Shown here piece after piece: positions 7,341 through 14,587 of a DNA stretch of 26,259 bases. The stretch comes from DATMTS01 sp035564555 (GTDB lineage Bacteria; Actinomycetota; Actinomycetes; Actinomycetales; Microbacteriaceae). How positions within the stretch are numbered: the first letter of the stretch is position 1; each line of letters starts with the position of its first letter. The DNA lies in contig DATMTS010000035.1 of the NCBI GenBank assembly GCA_035564555.1, positions 1-26,259 on the forward strand, in the 5' to 3' direction. Under the pieces are notes generated by a model. The model was not told the origin of the DNA. It was given only the letters and a program-made list of their open reading frames with translations, and did no database searches. The translations under genes were made by a program, and so were the position numbers.

Positions 7341-8606
7341 TCAGCCGGCGCCGTTGGAGCAGGTCTCGGTCGCCGCCGTCTGACCGTGGATCGAGTTCGG
7401 CAACTGCACCGGCCCGCCAGGGGTGCCGGTCGCATTCGGGGTGCTTGTCTTGCTCCCGGTCGGCGTGGGTGTCGACGTCGGGGTGGGGGTCTTCACGATC
7501 GAGCCCTGGTCGCCGCCGCCGGTACCGCCGGTGATCGCGATCGGCTGGTCCTTCTTGATGGCGTCGAACAACACCGTCGCGGATGCTTCGTCTGGGACGA
7601 CCCGATTCGGGTCGTCCGGGTCGGTGGCCACCGGGTACTGCAGGAACGCAACGTTGTCGAGGCTCAGATTCTTCAGTGCCATGGCGATCTGATAGAGCGT
7701 CGTGACGTTGTCGAGCTGATCGGACAACCTCATGTTGCTCGTTGCGGCCTTCGCCAGGCCCCACACCTTCACGGGATTCGTCAGAGTGCCGGCGCTCTTG
7801 ATCGTGCGGACCAGGGAGGAGAGGAAGACCATCTGGTTGCTGATGCGGCCGAGATCGCTGCCGTCGCCGACCCCATGTCTGGTGCGCAGAAACTCAGTGG
7901 CGGTCTTGCCCTGCAGCATGCGCATGCCGGGATCGAGGTTCAAGCTCGTATCGGGATCGTGGATGCCCTTGCCGCCGATGCAGACCGGCACGCCGCCGAT
8001 CGCATTCGACATGGCGACCACACCGCTGAAGGTGATCACTCCGGCGAACGGGATGCTTTTCACTCCGGTCAGCTGCTGGATGGTGAGCACGGTACACGGC
8101 AGCCCGCCCAATGAGTACGTCGTATTGATCTGCGCCTTCGTCTGGGCGTACGTCGATCCGCCGCCCAGAGTCGGGCACGAGGGAATCGGGACCATCAGGT
8201 CGCGGGGGAAGGCCACCACCGTCGCGTGCGTGTGGTCCTGCGAGAGGTGCATAAGCATCGTGACGTCATTGTTGCCGGCGCCCGAGCTGTCATCCAGCGG
8301 GCCGTAGGCCGATCCCTGCCCGCTGCGCGTGTCCGTCGCGGTGATCAGGATGTTCACGCCACCCTTGAGCGCGGCGATGTCGGGGATCTGCTGCGCAGGC
8401 TCTCCGATCAGGTGCACCGACTTGTGGGAGGTCTTGACGAGGTCGAACGTGGCATACGCGCCGAGGCTGACGGCGCTGATGACGGCAACGGCAGCGACCG
8501 AGGCGATGATCTTGCCGACCGTGCTCCACGCACTTCCCGGTCGCAGGCGACCGTGCCGCGCGATGCTTGACGGCCCGCCCTTGCGTCGCGGTCGCAACTC
8601 GTTCAT
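7341..8606 (-). CDS. LytR-CpsA-Psr (LCP) family cell-wall glycopolymer ligase
   Basis: A 421-residue membrane-anchored protein. A short basic cytoplasmic tail precedes one membrane helix at about residues 31-52; the rest is extracytoplasmic. LCP landmarks are Asp114 in NNDVTMLMH, Arg135 in FPRDLMVPIP, and the strongly conserved RTRHGVGDGSDLGRISNQ (241-258, including Asp251 and Arg254). LCP enzymes transfer lipid-linked glycopolymers such as teichoic acids or arabinogalactan to peptidoglycan. A Thr/Pro-rich low-complexity stretch (371-398) forms a C-terminal tail not needed for catalysis. The ATG at 8606 has AAGGGG 4 nt upstream. It lies outside the integrated element and appears monocistronic. 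Confidence 0.93.
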   Translation of the reverse strand: MNELRPRRKGGPSSIARHGRLRPGSAWSTVGKIIASVAAVAVISAVSLGAYATFDLVKTSHKSVHLIGEPAQQIPDIAALKGGVNILITATDTRSGQGSAYGPLDDSSGAGNNDVTMLMHLSQDHTHATVVAFPRDLMVPIPSCPTLGGGSTYAQTKAQINTTYSLGGLPCTVLTIQQLTGVKSIPFAGVITFSGVVAMSNAIGGVPVCIGGKGIHDPDTSLNLDPGMRMLQGKTATEFLRTRHGVGDGSDLGRISNQMVFLSSLVRTIKSAGTLTNPVKVWGLAKAATSNMRLSDQLDNVTTLYQIAMALKNLSLDNVAFLQYPVATDPDDPNRVVPDEASATVLFDAIKKDQPIAITGGTGGGDQGSIVKTPTPTSTPTPTGSKTSTPNATGTPGGPVQLPNSIHGQTAATETCSNGAG

Positions 8607-8674
8607 CGCGCCCCTTCAGAGAAGTCGCCCCTCGGCCGAGACCAACCATCGAGCGGAGGCGTCGGATTCGAACT

Positions 8675-8703
8675 CTATTAGCTCTCCCGGCGGAGAGCCA
8701 ATT
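8675..8703 (-). promoter_or_regulatory. Hairpin and weak promoter candidate upstream of the LCP gene
   Basis: GCTCTCC-CGGC-GGAGAGC (8681-8698) is a perfect 7-bp inverted repeat with a 4-nt loop. On the minus strand it is flanked by TAATAG (8680-8675), usable as a -10, and by AATTGG (8703-8698) at 17-bp spacing or TTGGCT at 15 bp. The repeat could be an operator within the LCP promoter or a terminator stem for the upstream hydrolase; there is no U-tract. The remainder of the 246-bp spacer 8607-8852 shows nothing further. Confidence 0.3.
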
Positions 8704-8852
8704 CCGGCGCGCATCCCCGTGATTCCCCGTCCGTGGCTCGTTACGCTACCTCACCTTCCTGTGCGATCCGCCCAAGACTGATTGGAATGTGCCCACCGTC
8801 GGGGGCTTTCGCAATGACTCCACCTCGTTGTTCCGTCGCGCTTTCACCTGCA

Positions 8853-9713
8853 CTATCGACCGAGGAATTCGACCGCGACGGGCGCGAACCGATCGTGGAA
8901 TTGGAAGATGCCGCCGTGGCCGGAGTCGGGATAGATGATCAGTTCGGAGCCGCTGATGCGCCGGTGCAGGTCGTTCGACAACACGGAGGGAACCATCCGA
9001 TCGTTGTCTCCGTTCGCGATCAAGGTCGGCTGAGTCAGTTTCGACAGGTCGGAGGGTGTGGCGCGCCCGTACTTCTGGATCGCCTTCAATTGTGTCTGCA
9101 ATGCCTTGATGCTGACCGCCGCGTCACGGTCGGCGGTGCGCTCCTTCAGACGTTGCACGAACGCGCGACCCGCACGCTTGCCCGTCGCGTTGCGGTTGAA
9201 GAACAGGAACTCCTTCGGATCGGAGCGGGTCAGCGTCGCTCGCAGGATGTCCCAGTAGGTGATGCCGACGACCTTGTCGATGTCCTTGCCGCCGCGCGGT
9301 CCGGTGCCGGTGAGCACGAGGTTGCGCACGAGGCCGGGGTGTTTGATGACGAGGTCTTGGGCGATCATGCCGCCCAACGAGAAGGAGAATACGTCGATCT
9401 TCTGGTGCCCGAGAGCCTTGATGAAGCTGTAGGCGTCGTCGGCCATCGACTCGATGGTGGCCGGCACCCGGCCGGTCGAGGCGCCGACACCGCGCTGGTC
9501 GAAGGCGATGACGTGGCGATTCTTCGCGATGGGGTCGATGATGCGGGGATCCCAGTTGTCGAGTGTTGCGGCCAGGTGCACGAAGAAGACGACCGGGATG
9601 CCGCCCTTCGGCCCCAACTCTCGGTAGGCGTAGGTGACGCCGTCGGCGGTGACTTTGCCCGTCGGAGCCTTGGCGTAGCTTGTGACGACGGTGTTGTTGT
9701 CGGTCGTGCTCAT
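8853..9713 (-). CDS. Alpha/beta hydrolase
   Basis: A 286-residue soluble protein of the alpha/beta-hydrolase fold. The nucleophile elbow is FSFSLGGM (Ser112), the acid is probably Asp238 in NGDNDRMVP, and the base His266 in DSGHGGIFQ. The usual HG oxyanion motif after strand 3 is replaced by VHLAATLDNWDP. Sequence style is that of the broad esterase/haloperoxidase-like group (COG0596), so the substrate is open. AAGGAG lies 8 nt before the ATG. It follows the oxidoreductase gene by 64 bp in the same direction, so the pair probably forms an operon driven from the promoter near 10818-10846, possibly for detoxifying an exogenous compound. Confidence 0.9.
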   Translation of the reverse strand: MSTTDNNTVVTSYAKAPTGKVTADGVTYAYRELGPKGGIPVVFFVHLAATLDNWDPRIIDPIAKNRHVIAFDQRGVGASTGRVPATIESMADDAYSFIKALGHQKIDVFSFSLGGMIAQDLVIKHPGLVRNLVLTGTGPRGGKDIDKVVGITYWDILRATLTRSDPKEFLFFNRNATGKRAGRAFVQRLKERTADRDAAVSIKALQTQLKAIQKYGRATPSDLSKLTQPTLIANGDNDRMVPSVLSNDLHRRISGSELIIYPDSGHGGIFQFHDRFAPVAVEFLGR

Positions 9714-9748
9714 GATGGATCTCCTTGAAGGTACGTGTGACGGTTGTG

Positions 9749-9770
9749 GCGACGATTGTCGCGACGATTG
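9749..9770. repeat. 10-bp direct repeat between two operon genes
   Basis: GCGACGATTG occurs at 9749-9758 and again at 9761-9770, separated by TC. It lies in the spacer between the oxidoreductase stop and the hydrolase start. It may be a simple slippage duplication; no function is evident. Confidence 0.6.
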
Positions 9771-9777
9771 AAACTAC

Positions 9778-10773
9778 TCAGGGGATGCTGACGACGGTCT
9801 TTCCGCGTATCCCGCCCTTAGCTGTCGACTCGAGAGCCTGAGCGGCACGATCGAAGGGGAACACGCGGCCGACGATGGGGCGCAGAGCACCGTTGTCGAC
9901 GAGGGCGCTGATCTCGCGCAGTTGCTCGCCGTCTGCTCGCACGAACAGGAACTCGTACTTCACGCCGAGTCTCCGTGCCTTTCTGCGGATGCCGGCGCTC
10001 AATCCCGCGATCGCCAACCGCAGCGCCGGGCCCAGACCGACTTCGCGAGCGAACGCCGGGTCGGGCGGGCCGACAAGCGCGATCGCCTTGCCGCCACGCT
10101 TCAGAACGCGCAAGGACTTCTCGAGGTTCTCACCGCCGATGGTGTCGATCACGAGGTCGTACCCGCTGAGGATTTGCTCGAAGTCCTGAGTGCGGTAGTC
10201 GATCGCGATGTCGGCACCGAGTTCGCGGACGAAGTCGTGGTTGGAAGCGCTGGCCGTCGTCGCGACGGTCGCACCGAGATGCCGGGCGAGCTGGATCGCG
10301 ACCGAACCGAAGCCGCCCGCGCCGCCGTGGATGAGGATCTTCTGCCCGGGCTCGACGTGGCCGCGCTCGACCAGCGCCTGCCATGCGGTCAACGCCACCA
10401 AGGGCAGGGAGCCGGCTTCTTCCATGCTGATCGATGATGGCTTGCGCGCCAGATCGGACTCGGCAACGGCGATCCGCTCAGCGAAGGTACCGATCTGGCT
10501 GTTGTTCGCCCGAGCGTAGACCTCGTCTCCCGGCTTGAACGAGTGCACGTTGCGGCCTACCCGGATCGCGATGCCGGCGAGATCGTGGCCGAGGATCAGT
10601 GGTAGCGAGTGCGGCAGGATGCGTTTGAACGCTCCGACGCGAATCATCTCGTCCAGCTTGTTGACTCCCGCGGCGTGCACCCCAACCAGCACGTCGCTCT
10701 CTCCGATCGCAGGCTCGGCCACCTCGGCTTGCCGTAACGGGCCCTTGTACGCGGTGGTGACGAACGCTCTCAT
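9778..10773 (-). CDS. MDR-superfamily NAD(P)-dependent oxidoreductase (quinone oxidoreductase-like)
   Basis: A 331-residue medium-chain dehydrogenase/reductase. It has the N-terminal GroES-like domain with LGHDLAG (62-67, Asp in place of the Glu typical of zinc enzymes) and the Rossmann loop HGGAGGFGSVAIQLA (149-163). The cysteine cluster of the structural zinc site is absent, pointing to the zinc-independent quinone-oxidoreductase branch. The ATG at 10773 begins the typical MRAFV N-terminus with AGGA 8 nt upstream; an in-frame start at 10818 falls in the promoter and is rejected. It is first gene of a probable operon with the alpha/beta hydrolase. A palindromic site in its promoter suggests repression by a MarR- or TetR-type regulator located elsewhere. 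Confidence 0.9.
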   Translation of the reverse strand: MRAFVTTAYKGPLRQAEVAEPAIGESDVLVGVHAAGVNKLDEMIRVGAFKRILPHSLPLILGHDLAGIAIRVGRNVHSFKPGDEVYARANNSQIGTFAERIAVAESDLARKPSSISMEEAGSLPLVALTAWQALVERGHVEPGQKILIHGGAGGFGSVAIQLARHLGATVATTASASNHDFVRELGADIAIDYRTQDFEQILSGYDLVIDTIGGENLEKSLRVLKRGGKAIALVGPPDPAFAREVGLGPALRLAIAGLSAGIRRKARRLGVKYEFLFVRADGEQLREISALVDNGALRPIVGRVFPFDRAAQALESTAKGGIRGKTVVSIP

Positions 10774-10817
10774 GGTTCCATTCCTGATCGATGTGGACAT
10801 ATTACAGAGTACGCTCA

Positions 10818-10846
10818 ATTCTGAGTTAACTCAATAAACTTGTCAA
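10818..10846 (-). promoter_or_regulatory. Oxidoreductase promoter with palindromic operator in the spacer
   Basis: On the minus strand TTGACA (10846-10841) and CAGAAT (10823-10818) are separated by 17 bp, a good sigma-70-type pair leading to the ATG at 10773 with a leader of roughly 35-40 nt. The perfect 12-bp palindrome TGAGTTAACTCA (10822-10833) spans the spacer and edge of the -10, where a bound repressor would exclude polymerase. Confidence 0.6.
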
Positions 10847-10879
10847 GGAGGTCATCGAGTCTGGCCACGTCCTCTGAAC

Positions 10880-11572
10880 GTGAGCGCCCTCAGAGCGGGC
10901 GTCGGCCGGGCGCTCTACGATGGCCAGGTGCTCGATCACGACGAAGTCGTGCGCCGATATGGACCCTGGAAACGCCAGACTCCACGCGACGCGGCGATCC
11001 GGTTTGCTGGCTATGAAGGGCAGTGGTGGGTCGCCGGCGGCTGGGCGATCGACGCCTACGTCGGAACGCTCCGTGAGCACGGCGACCTCGATATCGGCAT
11101 CCCTCGCGAGACCGTCGAAACGCTCATCGGCTTCGTGTCGCCCGGACTTGAGGTGTGGGCGGCCGCTGGAAGCCTCACCCCACTGCTCCCCGGTGTCGAC
11201 GAGGTTCCCGACCGGTGCGGAAATCTTTGGTTACGAGCCGGCGGAACTCGTGCCTGGCAGTACGACGTGATGCTCGAATCGGTGCAGAGCGACACGTGGA
11301 CATTCAAGAGGGATCGGCGCATATGCCGGCCTCTTGCGGATTGCCTCTGGGAACAACAAGGACTCAGGTATCTCAGGCCAGAGGTACAACTGCTGTTGAA
11401 GGCGAAGAACACTCGCCCGAAGGACGACTTCGATTTCGAGCGGTGCCTGCCTCTGCTCGAGGACAGCGATCTCGGTTGGCTCGAAAACTGCCTGCGAGCC
11501 GCTCATCCTGGTCATCATTGGATCGAAAGCATCCGTCTCAAACGGGCGCTGAACCACCACGGCACTGGCTAG
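10880..11572 (+). CDS. Nucleotidyltransferase-fold protein (aminoglycoside adenylyltransferase-like)
   Basis: A protein of up to 230 residues with the minimal nucleotidyltransferase signature: WWVAGGWAIDAY (Gly53-Gly54, Asp58) followed by LREHGDLDIGI (His67, Asp69, Asp71), the metal-binding acids. The family includes aminoglycoside 2''-adenylyltransferase-like proteins, but most chromosomal members have no proven resistance role. The start is uncertain: GTG at 10880 lacks a Shine-Dalgarno, and GTG at 10928 (beginning LDHDEVV) also fits homologues. AAGGAGGT at 10845-10852 is too far away to serve either. It is transcribed divergently from the oxidoreductase and converges on the glycosidase gene. 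Confidence 0.75.
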   Translation: MSALRAGVGRALYDGQVLDHDEVVRRYGPWKRQTPRDAAIRFAGYEGQWWVAGGWAIDAYVGTLREHGDLDIGIPRETVETLIGFVSPGLEVWAAAGSLTPLLPGVDEVPDRCGNLWLRAGGTRAWQYDVMLESVQSDTWTFKRDRRICRPLADCLWEQQGLRYLRPEVQLLLKAKNTRPKDDFDFERCLPLLEDSDLGWLENCLRAAHPGHHWIESIRLKRALNHHGTG

Positions 11573-11620
11573 CCGACCTCCTCGTGCAGGCGACGAAGGT
11601 CGTAGCGTCAGCCGACCCGA

Positions 11621-12607
11621 TCAGCCAGCGACCGAGCCACCGTGCGTGACCGAGCCACTCTGCGCCGCAGGACTCCCGTACGCAGCGGCAAGGAGTGGTA
11701 CGAAGGGCACCGGGTCCGCGAGCTCCCCTACGAAAGCGCCGCCCTCGTGATTACGGAAGGCGAGGAACTGCCACTCTCCCGAACGATCGCGCACGATCCG
11801 GCCTGCGTAACGGGAGTGGTCGACGATGAGCCTGGCCTGTTCGATGTCGAACGGACCGAGCGGCCCATCGCCGATGACGGCCCAGACACCGCCGGTTCCG
11901 GCTTCGTCCCGGCGGCGCTCGGCGATCTGATCGGTGAGGCAGGAGAAGATCAGCACGTGCCGGCCGTCGACGACCTCCACCTGCGGCACCTCCAACTGCC
12001 CGAAGCCGCCGCCGGGCTCGGTGATGGGCGGCAGCACGGTCCAGTTCAGCAGGTCGGATGACACGGCGTGACCGACCACACCCCGCTCCAGCGTCTCGCC
12101 ATGGTTGGCCCTGGCGGTGATGAGCATGTGCCATCCCTCCCCCGCCGCGTCGCGGAACACCCAAGGGTCTCGCCAGGCCTCATCGAACCAGAGCGAGTCA
12201 GCGCTCTTCTCGTACCAGGAGGGATGCGCCTCGACGACGACCGAGTCGACCTTGGTGAAGGTGATCAGATCCTCGGATACCGCCACGCCGATGCGCTGCG
12301 TTCCGGGAGCCGGCCGGCTGCTGTTGCCGGTGTAGAAGAGGTACCAGAGCCCGTCGTCGCCGCGCACGGTCGAACCGGTCCACGTGGCGACGTCGTCGAA
12401 CGAGGGCTCGTCGCCGCGAACGAGCACATCCGGCAGCCGATCCCAGTTGATCAGGTCTTTCGACACCGCGTGGCCGATGGATGCGCGTCCGTGCCGGCGC
12501 TCGGGATCATGCAGCGCCTTGGAGGCGAAGAGGAAGAACAAGTGGTAGGCATCGCCGGTGTCGGCGATCCAGAAGTCCCACGTCCAGGAGTCCGGGAGTT
12601 GAAGCAC
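11621..12607 (-). CDS. Five-bladed beta-propeller glycosidase (GH32/68/43-like)
   Basis: A 328-residue protein without signal peptide, hence cytoplasmic. Motifs fit the furanosidase propellers: Asp16 in DFWIADTG near the N-terminus as candidate nucleophile, ATWTGSTV (74-81), the RDP triad in EAWRDPWVF (146-148), and Glu206 in GQLEVPQVE as candidate acid/base. GH32/GH68 enzymes act on fructosides such as sucrose, levan or inulin oligosaccharides, so the imported sugar may be a fructoside; GH43-like activity cannot be excluded. GTG at 12607 is used, with AAAGG upstream and the permease stop only 2 bp away. It lacks the C-terminal beta-sandwich of typical GH32 enzymes. It is the last gene of the lacI-led operon. 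Confidence 0.75.
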   Translation of the reverse strand: MLQLPDSWTWDFWIADTGDAYHLFFLFASKALHDPERRHGRASIGHAVSKDLINWDRLPDVLVRGDEPSFDDVATWTGSTVRGDDGLWYLFYTGNSSRPAPGTQRIGVAVSEDLITFTKVDSVVVEAHPSWYEKSADSLWFDEAWRDPWVFRDAAGEGWHMLITARANHGETLERGVVGHAVSSDLLNWTVLPPITEPGGGFGQLEVPQVEVVDGRHVLIFSCLTDQIAERRRDEAGTGGVWAVIGDGPLGPFDIEQARLIVDHSRYAGRIVRDRSGEWQFLAFRNHEGGAFVGELADPVPFVPLLAAAYGSPAAQSGSVTHGGSVAG

Positions 12608-12609
12608 GA

Positions 12610-13563
12610 TTAACCTTTCACGCCGCTGGAGGCGATGCTGTTGACGAACGATCGTTGGAATGCGATGAACAGGGCCACCACAGGCAATGTGATCAATGAC
12701 GCGTACGCCATCACTTCGCCCCACGAGACGTTGAGCTGGAAGAAGTACTGGATGCCCACCATCACGGGACGCAGATCCTGAGACTGCACCACCATCAGGG
12801 GCCAGAGGTACGAGTTCCACGCCGGGAGGAACGTCAGGATGGCGACGGTGGCGATCGCGGGACCGGAGAGCGGCATGACGACGCGGCGATAGATGCGCCA
12901 CCACCCGGCGCCGTCGACCCGAGCCGCCTCATCGAGCTCCTTCGGAATCGATTCGAAGTATTGGTGGAAGAGGTAGATCGAGAAGGCGTTCGCGATGAAG
13001 GGCACGATCTGCACCTGGTACGTGTCCAGCCAGCCCTTGGTGATGGTGAGGTCGAAGCCGTCCATCGACAGCGACGGCAGCTGGTTGACCCACCAGACCA
13101 GGGGAAGCGCCAGGGTCTCGAACGGCACGATGAGCGTGGCGATGATGAGGGTCAGGATGATCCCCTTGCCGCGGATCCGCATACGGGACAAGGCGAAGGC
13201 CGCCATGCTGTTGACCAGGATCCCGAGGACCACCGTCACCACCGAGACGCCGATCGAGTTGATCAGGAAGCGGGCCGCGGGAACCTGGTCGAACACTCCG
13301 GCGTAGTTGTCGAAGGAGATGTTGCCAACGGGCAGGAACGCCGAGATGGAGGTCAGATCGCGAAAGATCTGCTGATCCGGTTTGAGCGAGGAGACGAACA
13401 TGTAGATCATCGGGAACGCGAACACGAAGCAGAGCACGATCCGCACGATCCACCCGGCGATCGAGGTGCGATCCCTGGCGGCACGCTTGCGCTTGACCAC
13501 TCGGGTGCGCAGCGGGCTCGTCGTTGTGACAGGTGCTGGGGTGAGATCGATGGCCATGGTCAT
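12610..13563 (-). CDS. CUT1 sugar ABC transporter permease (MalG-type)
   Basis: A 317-residue inner-membrane protein with a basic cytoplasmic N-terminus and six predicted membrane helices. The cytoplasmic EAA loop ELDEAARVDGAGWWRIY, which docks the ATPase, is followed by MPLSGPA as usual for MalG-like subunits. It pairs with the permease encoded just upstream. Its ATG overlaps that gene's stop (ATGA), so the two subunits are made in equal amounts. Substrate is presumably the same as that of the adjacent glycosidase. Confidence 0.93.
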   Translation of the reverse strand: MTMAIDLTPAPVTTTSPLRTRVVKRKRAARDRTSIAGWIVRIVLCFVFAFPMIYMFVSSLKPDQQIFRDLTSISAFLPVGNISFDNYAGVFDQVPAARFLINSIGVSVVTVVLGILVNSMAAFALSRMRIRGKGIILTLIIATLIVPFETLALPLVWWVNQLPSLSMDGFDLTITKGWLDTYQVQIVPFIANAFSIYLFHQYFESIPKELDEAARVDGAGWWRIYRRVVMPLSGPAIATVAILTFLPAWNSYLWPLMVVQSQDLRPVMVGIQYFFQLNVSWGEVMAYASLITLPVVALFIAFQRSFVNSIASSGVKG

Positions 13564-14522
13564 GCCTTCTCTCGGGTGAGGAATCGCTGGATCGCCGAGA
13601 TGGCCAGCACGATGGCGAAGAACACGAGCGAGATGGCCGAGGCGTACGAGGTCTCCTGCTGCTCGAATCCGGATTGCACGGCCTTGTAGACGATCGTCGT
13701 CGTCGACGACAACGGGCCGCCTTGGGTCATCACACTCACCTGGGTGAAGAGGCTGAGTGCAGCGATCGTGATGGTGACGAGGATGAGACTTCGCGTGGCT
13801 CGCAGACCCGGCCAGGTGATATAGCGGAAGCGCTGCCAGCCGGTCACACCGTCGATGTCGGCCGCCTCATAGAGCTCGGCTGAGATGGTCTGCAGACCGG
13901 AGAGCCAGATGATCATGTGGAAGCCGACGCCTTGCCACACCGACATCAGGATGATGGCAGGCATCGAGGTCGCGGGGTTGTTCAGCCAGTCGGGCCCGGT
14001 CACCAGCCCGAAGGTGACCCGATGGATGAGCTCGTTGATCAGTCCGTCCTGGCGGTAGAGGAAGAGCCAGAGCAGCGAGACGACCACCATCGAAGTCACG
14101 ACGGGCAGGAAGTACACGGTACGGAAGAACGTCGTGCCCCGAACCCGCCTGTTGATGAGCAAGGCCATCAGCAGCGCGAGGCCGCCCTGCAGGGGCACGA
14201 CGACGATGGCGAAGTACGCGACGTTGAGCAGCGCCCGGTAGAACTCCTGATCGTGAAACAGGCGAACGAAGTTGTCGAGTCCGACGAATGACGGGGCGTA
14301 AGGCGAGATCAGGCGGGCGTTGGTGAAGGCAAGGGCGAAGGCGAGCACGGCGGGGATGAAGAAGAACAGGACCAGGAGGACGATCGCCGGGGCGAGCATA
14401 CCGATGCCCTTGAGCTCTTCGCGGCGCACGGTCTTCTGCCGCGGTCTGCGGTGGCGCAGGGTCTCCCCCTGTGCGGGTGCGATCGCCGTGGCCTCGGCCA
14501 GCGCTGGCGCTTGAATGGACAT
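13560..14522 (-). CDS. CUT1 sugar ABC transporter permease (MalF-type)
   Basis: A 320-residue membrane protein with a basic N-terminal tail (RHRRPRQKTVRREELKG), a first helix at roughly residues 40-65, and an EAA loop ELYEAADIDGVTGWQRF followed by ITWPGLRA. These are hallmarks of MalF-type subunits of family CUT1. The ATG at 14522 is supported by GGAGG 8 nt upstream; the frame remains open much further back through the solute-binding gene, but that extension has no permease character. A stem-loop separates it from the upstream solute-binding gene, which probably lowers its dosage relative to that gene. Confidence 0.93.
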   Translation of the reverse strand: MSIQAPALAEATAIAPAQGETLRHRRPRQKTVRREELKGIGMLAPAIVLLVLFFFIPAVLAFALAFTNARLISPYAPSFVGLDNFVRLFHDQEFYRALLNVAYFAIVVVPLQGGLALLMALLINRRVRGTTFFRTVYFLPVVTSMVVVSLLWLFLYRQDGLINELIHRVTFGLVTGPDWLNNPATSMPAIILMSVWQGVGFHMIIWLSGLQTISAELYEAADIDGVTGWQRFRYITWPGLRATRSLILVTITIAALSLFTQVSVMTQGGPLSSTTTIVYKAVQSGFEQQETSYASAISLVFFAIVLAISAIQRFLTREKA

Positions 14523-14545
14523 GATGGTTCCTCCATCGCCGTCAA

Positions 14546-14581
14546 CGGGCGGGGCACCCGGTCTGGCCGAAGCCCCGCCCG
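14546..14581 (-). terminator. Intercistronic stem-loop after the solute-binding gene
   Basis: CGGGCGGGGC (14546-14555) and GCCCCGCCCG (14572-14581) form a perfect 10-bp GC stem with a 16-nt loop. It begins 6 nt after the solute-binding stop codon and ends before the permease Shine-Dalgarno. There is no U-run, so it is better read as an mRNA-stabilising or partial-termination element, like the hairpin between malE and malF, than as a full terminator. Confidence 0.7.
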
Positions 14582-14587
14582 CAGCGA

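Noticed and set aside
8640..8710. tRNA-like 3' half on the minus strand (GTTCGAATCC after a variable-arm-like hairpin)
   Set aside because: The bases around the T-loop-like sequence do not form a T stem, there is no matching acceptor strand, and no anticodon arm is present.
10845..10852. AAGGAGGT as Shine-Dalgarno for the nucleotidyltransferase
   Set aside because: No start codon lies 5-10 nt downstream in frame, and the bases overlap the -35 box of the divergent promoter.
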